From the NCBI GenBank assembly GCA_022385805.1, contig MU277693.1:305315-369314 (forward strand): 64,000 nucleotides of DNA, in the 5' to 3' direction. Position numbers and translations under genes: made by a program. This stretch comes from Pilatotrama ljubarskyi. Taxonomy: Eukaryota > Basidiomycota > Agaricomycetes > Polyporales > Polyporaceae. This document shows positions 60,107 through 64,000 of the stretch, piece after piece. Under the pieces are notes generated by a model that saw only the letters and a list, made by a program, of their open reading frames with translations, made no database searches and was not told the DNA's origin. How positions within the stretch are numbered: position 1 is the stretch's first letter; each line of letters opens with the position of its first letter.

Positions 60107-63100
60107 TCAAGCCATTTTGACCATCAACAGATACCGCAGCCGGATCTGCGAGGTATCATACACAATATACTACACAAGATTCGTACTGTGAGTACTGACA
60201 CCAGCCTTGGATGAGATGGACGGTCAGGGCGTACCTCGTTGTACTGCAAGTACACTCCCGGGTCGTTGACATTGACCGCGGGTCCTTTGGGCATATGGCA
60301 CCCGCGCAGCTCCGGGTTGTTCAGAGCAGCACCGGCATCCTGCCAGTCGCCTGGCTGCGAGCGGCCCAAGCCCTTCGTTGACCTTTGACAGCCGAATTCA
60401 GCGTCGGATGGGGGTGGACGTTATGAGAGATGGACCCACCTCGCACCGGCTTTCTTGCAGTCTTCATCGGCATTGTAGTTGGCCTGGTGCTGCTCGTAGA
60501 AGGGCTTCGCTGCGACTTCGCAGAGAAGGAGCAGCCCGGTGTTGTCGCTCAAGCTGCGAAGGGTGTCAGCATGCAGACTCCGAGGAGGCAGGATATCAAC
60601 TCACTATGCGTGACAGTAGTTGGCGGACTTGGCGAAGCCGGTGATCAGTCACTGCATATGGCTCAACAAAGAGATGAAAGTACCTTGGACATCATCTGCA
60701 GAGGAGTTCGAGTGAGTGAACAGTGACTGGCAACAAGGAGGCAAGAACTCACATCCGCGAAGTAGACACCCTTGCCGAACATGTAACCTGGCCAATCCAG
60801 TCAAATAAAGTCTTCCATAACAGTTCATGGTTACCTACCGGTGACAGGGGCTGGGAAGCGGAATGTCAGCTTTGCTCATAACTCAGACCGCATATAGCCC
60901 TCACCTTCCGGGGGCGCAATCCTCAGACCTTGCTTCAGGATACCTGAGAACGGGTGAATGCCCTGAACGCCAAATCATCCAGTGAAGAGCCTCGACTAAC
61001 CCGCAAAGTTGGTCGTACGGGAACCATGCCACAGGAGCAAGCGGTCGCCCTCCGGGAGGTCCCCAAGGCCCGCCTTCATCCAAGCCTCGGTCTCGTGCTC
61101 CCTAATCAACGCCATCATCTACCCATCCGCCTGCCTGTCACAAATGCTCAAACGCACCTCTCGACGCGGAACGCATTCAACACCTCCACGCCATAATGCC
61201 GATGCGTCGCGCCGTGCGTCTCGCGCGTGTACGTCTCGAGCGCGGCGAACTCGGCGCTCGCGCGCGCGACGGTTTCCATCTTCGACAGCTGCAAAGAGCG
61301 GAAATGCGCGTCGAGCGGGTTGACGGGGTGTCCCGCGGGGTCGCGCGGGATCGTCGACGAGATGAGCTTCGAGGCGACTTCCTGTGCGGTTTGAGTGTTG
61401 GATTAGAACGGGAGAGAAAGGAAAGAGGGGAGGGGGCGTACCATGTCGCCGAGGGCGTCGACGAGTTCGAGTTCCTGGCGGGAAGGTCGGTGAGAGGCGT
61501 GAAGCGGAGCGCGTTGCGTGGATTTTTACCTTCTTGAGCCTGTCGAGGTTGTCGATGACGATCGGCCTCTCCCTGCCGAAGACATGCGGGATGATCCTAG
61601 TCACGCATTGAGTGAGCTATGACTCGGTACAGGACTGAGTTGGAAGCTTACGAGTAGTACTGCCCTGTCAGCTCCTCCGCCGCTCGTCGGAACCCGCCAA
61701 AAGATTTGGCAGTATCGCCGTCAGGCTGTGCGATCACCTCCGAAAGAGTCTTCGAGAAGCCGTCAGCTGGGCTGTCGAAAAGGGAGAATGCACTCACCTT
61801 CAAGGCGGAGAAACCGGCCAGTATTGTTGACTTCGCGAGCTTGCCTGGTGGACACGTTGTAAGAGTCTCTCTCATGTGCACACAAGGGAAAAAAAATACC
61901 AAGCGGGAGTTTGTTCGCGTCATAGTTCATAGACGAGAGGTGGGCATCGATCAGCCTTCCAGAGAATCAGCATTCTGGCATCACGCTGCTGAATCGTGGC
62001 CGTATACTCACGAGGAGTTGAACATGAGCCTGCATAGCGTCTGTGTGTCAAGAGGGGTGAGCCAGTCTGTGTACCCCGGAAACAAAAGAGTGATGAGCTC
62101 GCCTGAATCTCGGGAGGCAGCGTCGAGTCCGGGATCCTCTCCTCCTTTTGCTTTGAGGATCCGCCCTTCTTGCCAGAACTCTCCTTGACGTCCTCGGACT
62201 CTTCCTCGTTGTCATATGCGCGTTCTAGCGGACTCTGAGTTCGCCGAGACGCTGAGGAGTACTGAACAGAGACGTACCCAGCCATACATATTTGCCTATC
62301 AATGGCAGACCGGTCAATGCAGCACGTCTTTCGGGATTAGCTCGTATGCCTACCTTTCTTGGGGACCATCCCGACGCGCTTCTCCCAGTCGACCCCCGCT
62401 TTCGCCTTGAATTGCTTCCTGAATTCGTTCACCGCGACGTCGGGCGGGAAGGGGCCCTGCATACGCAACCTCACTCAACCTCCGCTGCATCTCACCACGC
62501 TGAGCTCTCAGCCTACCTTCTTTTGACACTGGCCGTTCTCGCCGACACGGCCCCAGCGCGTGAAGAGGATGCAGCCAAAGTTGTTGCCGATCGGGTGCAG
62601 GACCTGCAGCACGTAGAACCTGTTCCACTGGATATCAGCGCGTAGACCCAAGGAGATGTACGGGTTGTCCGTACTTGTTCGCGTTCTTGCCGAGGTCGGT
62701 CTGGTTGAGCATCGCGTCCCAGACGCCTTCAGGCGTAACCAACACTTGCATCGAGTCTGTCGGGTACGACACACGGTCAGTACGGCGATGCCACAACACC
62801 ACACCGCCAGGGTCATCCAGGAGCGCGTTCTGCGCACTGCACACATCCTGCCGACATGGCACACACCGTAAAGCATTCAGACACTCACCAACCAGGCCCG
62901 ACATTGGATCGACCGGCGCCGCGCCGCGCTTCACCACAGTGACCTACAGCAAAGCACATTAGCCCACGAACAACTCCCTCGCCACAAGACGCATACTGCA
63001 CGCGCCCCCTCAGACAGGATCATATACACACCATCTTCTGCGGCAAGTCCGCCGCATCCCTCGTCTTCTTGCTCGCGGGCTTACTCGCAGGTTTGCTCAC

Positions 63101-63559
63101 CGGCTTCTTCTTCGCGTCGTCCTTGTCCTTGTCCGCGCCTTGAACAGCGTCGGTGTCCTTCCGCGCCCGCTTGCTCTTTGGCTTCTCCGGCTTGTCCTTC
63201 TCCTCATCTTCGTCCTCCTCCCCCGCCTTGCCGTCCCCAGCGTCGTTCTCGTCTGACTCCTCGCGCGCCCGCTTCCCCTTGCCTTTACCCTTCGCAGCAC
63301 CCTTCGCTGCAGTGGCAGTCTTCGCCTTCGCCGGCGCAGCCGTCGTGGTACCGTTGGACGAGGACGCGGAGGCTGCAGCCGCGACAGCGACCGCCTTCGC
63401 AGAGGGCGCGCGGGAACGCGTGCTCGCGCGCGTGGCCGCGGGCCTGGCGTCCGCCGCCGCACCGTTGGACGCGTCTGTCGTAGCTTTCTTCCTTGGGGGC
63501 ATTCCCGAGTCGTCGTCAAGTTCTGTGCTCGTCGCAGGTCGTAGCGAGGGTGCGAACAC
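60107..63559 (-). CDS. Poly(ADP-ribose) polymerase with WGR and catalytic domains
   Basis: Nuclear enzyme that transfers ADP-ribose from NAD+ to proteins at DNA breaks. A Lys/Ala/Ser-rich, nuclear-type N-terminus (PPRKK at residues 21-25) is followed by a WGR domain (LQVL...NFGCILFTRWGRVGENGQ). A regulatory helical domain comes next (LPLGKLAKSTILAGFSAL, EELTGQYYSIIPHVFGRERP), then the catalytic fold. The H-Y-E triad is seen: LLLWHGSRTTNFAG (about 61009-61050), GYMFGKGVYFADM (about 60750-60793) and NEYIVYD (created by splicing 60165-60234). The last exon ends IRLRYLLMVKMA, the usual end of PARPs. No zinc finger or BRCT domain is seen, so this is a compact PARP1/2-like protein. The start at 63559 is the first ATG, and the second in frame (63502, MPPRKK) is equally likely. 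Confidence 0.9.
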
Positions 63560-64000
63560 AAGCAGTCTGGGGATGCGGATGTGGACGGTTCGAGTTGAAC
63601 GCGAGACAAAAGCACCGAGAGGGTGTGGCCAGTTCGAGTCCGCGTACGGTCCTGATCCCGGTGCGCTCTCCGCGTGCTCTTATATGAGCGCGCCCGAGCG
63701 TGGGGTGCCTGGGAACCCGCGTCGCGTCTCGATCACGCTTTGGCGTGTCGCCATCAGGTGTGGGCGCGCCGCGCGGCGGCTTTTGCCTGATATGGAAGTG
63801 CGCGGCGGCGTGTCGGGGTCAGATGTGCGGGGCGAGTCATGCTGGGTCACCGCCTCGCGCCTGGACACGGCAGGCGTCGGGAGCGCGAGCGGCGAGTGGA
63901 GGCGGAGGCGATCGCGGTGGTCGGACCATGCGTGGCATGGTCTGGACGGCGAGTTCGAACGGGCGTCCCTCACGAGCTCAAGCACTCACGCGCTGTGCAG
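63560..64000. other. Upstream region of PARP, window edge
   Basis: About 440 bp. It holds a minus-strand TATA-like ATATAAG (63679-63685), 120-180 bp before the PARP start. No gene is supported in the rest, but the window ends here. Confidence 0.4.
63679..63685 (-). promoter_or_regulatory. Possible TATA element of PARP
   Basis: ATATAAG on the minus strand, 120 bp upstream of the first ATG. The distance is acceptable but the match is common. Confidence 0.35.

Noticed and set aside
63178..63483. Plus-strand frame rich in Pro/Arg/Ser
   Set aside because: It is the antisense of the Lys/Ala-rich PARP N-terminus.
1..64000. CRISPR array, operon or prokaryotic cluster
   Set aside because: No repeat-spacer structure. 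Introns and eukaryotic genes throughout exclude it.

Overview
This window is nuclear DNA of a filamentous basidiomycete, most likely an Agaricomycete. A polypore-like white-rot fungus is my guess, with low confidence at genus level. The support is as follows. Genes are cut by many short introns (about 40-85 bp, GT...AG, CTNA-type branch points). Conserved eukaryotic housekeeping proteins can be recovered only after removing those introns. Several families typical of mushroom-forming fungi are present: a FunK1 kinase, F-box/LRR proteins, ZZ-like zinc-finger proteins, TRANK1-like helicases and PNPOx-fold proteins. All gene boundaries below are my own conceptual splicing and were not computed.

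Layout. At 0.6-3 kb (+) is a FunK1-type kinase. At 3.8-6.1 kb (-) is a DBP3-type DEAD-box RNA helicase. At 6.9-25.1 kb (+) two very large, many-exon UvrD-like (SF1A) helicases with TPR-like and C-terminal helical regions lie head-to-tail. They are clearly tandem paralogues and share intron positions, including a 16-nt microexon that encodes part of the P-loop. From 25.7 to 41.7 kb the block is mostly housekeeping: DOT1 H3K79 methyltransferase (-), a SEC4/Rab8 GTPase (+) divergent from it, ARP5 of INO80 (-), a RanBPM/Gid1 SPRY-LisH-CTLH-CRA protein (-), a poorly resolved ZZ-like zinc-finger gene (+) and a type II membrane O-fucosyltransferase-like protein (-).

From 43.1 to 49 kb lie three copies of a tail-anchored PNPOx-fold protein, one (-) and two (+), with the mitochondrial Fe-S assembly gene ISA1 (-) between them. 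From 49.2 to 53 kb is a decaying F-box/LRR family: one complete gene, one copy without the F-box, and one fragment. The right end carries a secreted, probably GPI-anchored fasciclin-domain protein (55.1-56.6 kb, +), the spliceosomal protein MFAP1 with a C-terminal zinc knuckle and RD-rich tail (57.6-59.6 kb, -) and a WGR-type poly(ADP-ribose) polymerase (60.1-63.5 kb, -).

Functionally the window mixes chromatin and DNA-repair genes (DOT1, ARP5, PARP), RNA metabolism (DBP3, MFAP1) and membrane traffic (Rab8) with lineage-specific duplicated genes (helicases, PNPOx, F-box, FunK1, ZZ). The most interesting signal is the tandem helicase pair with its conserved P-loop microexon. No tRNA, rRNA, CRISPR array or intact transposon was found.
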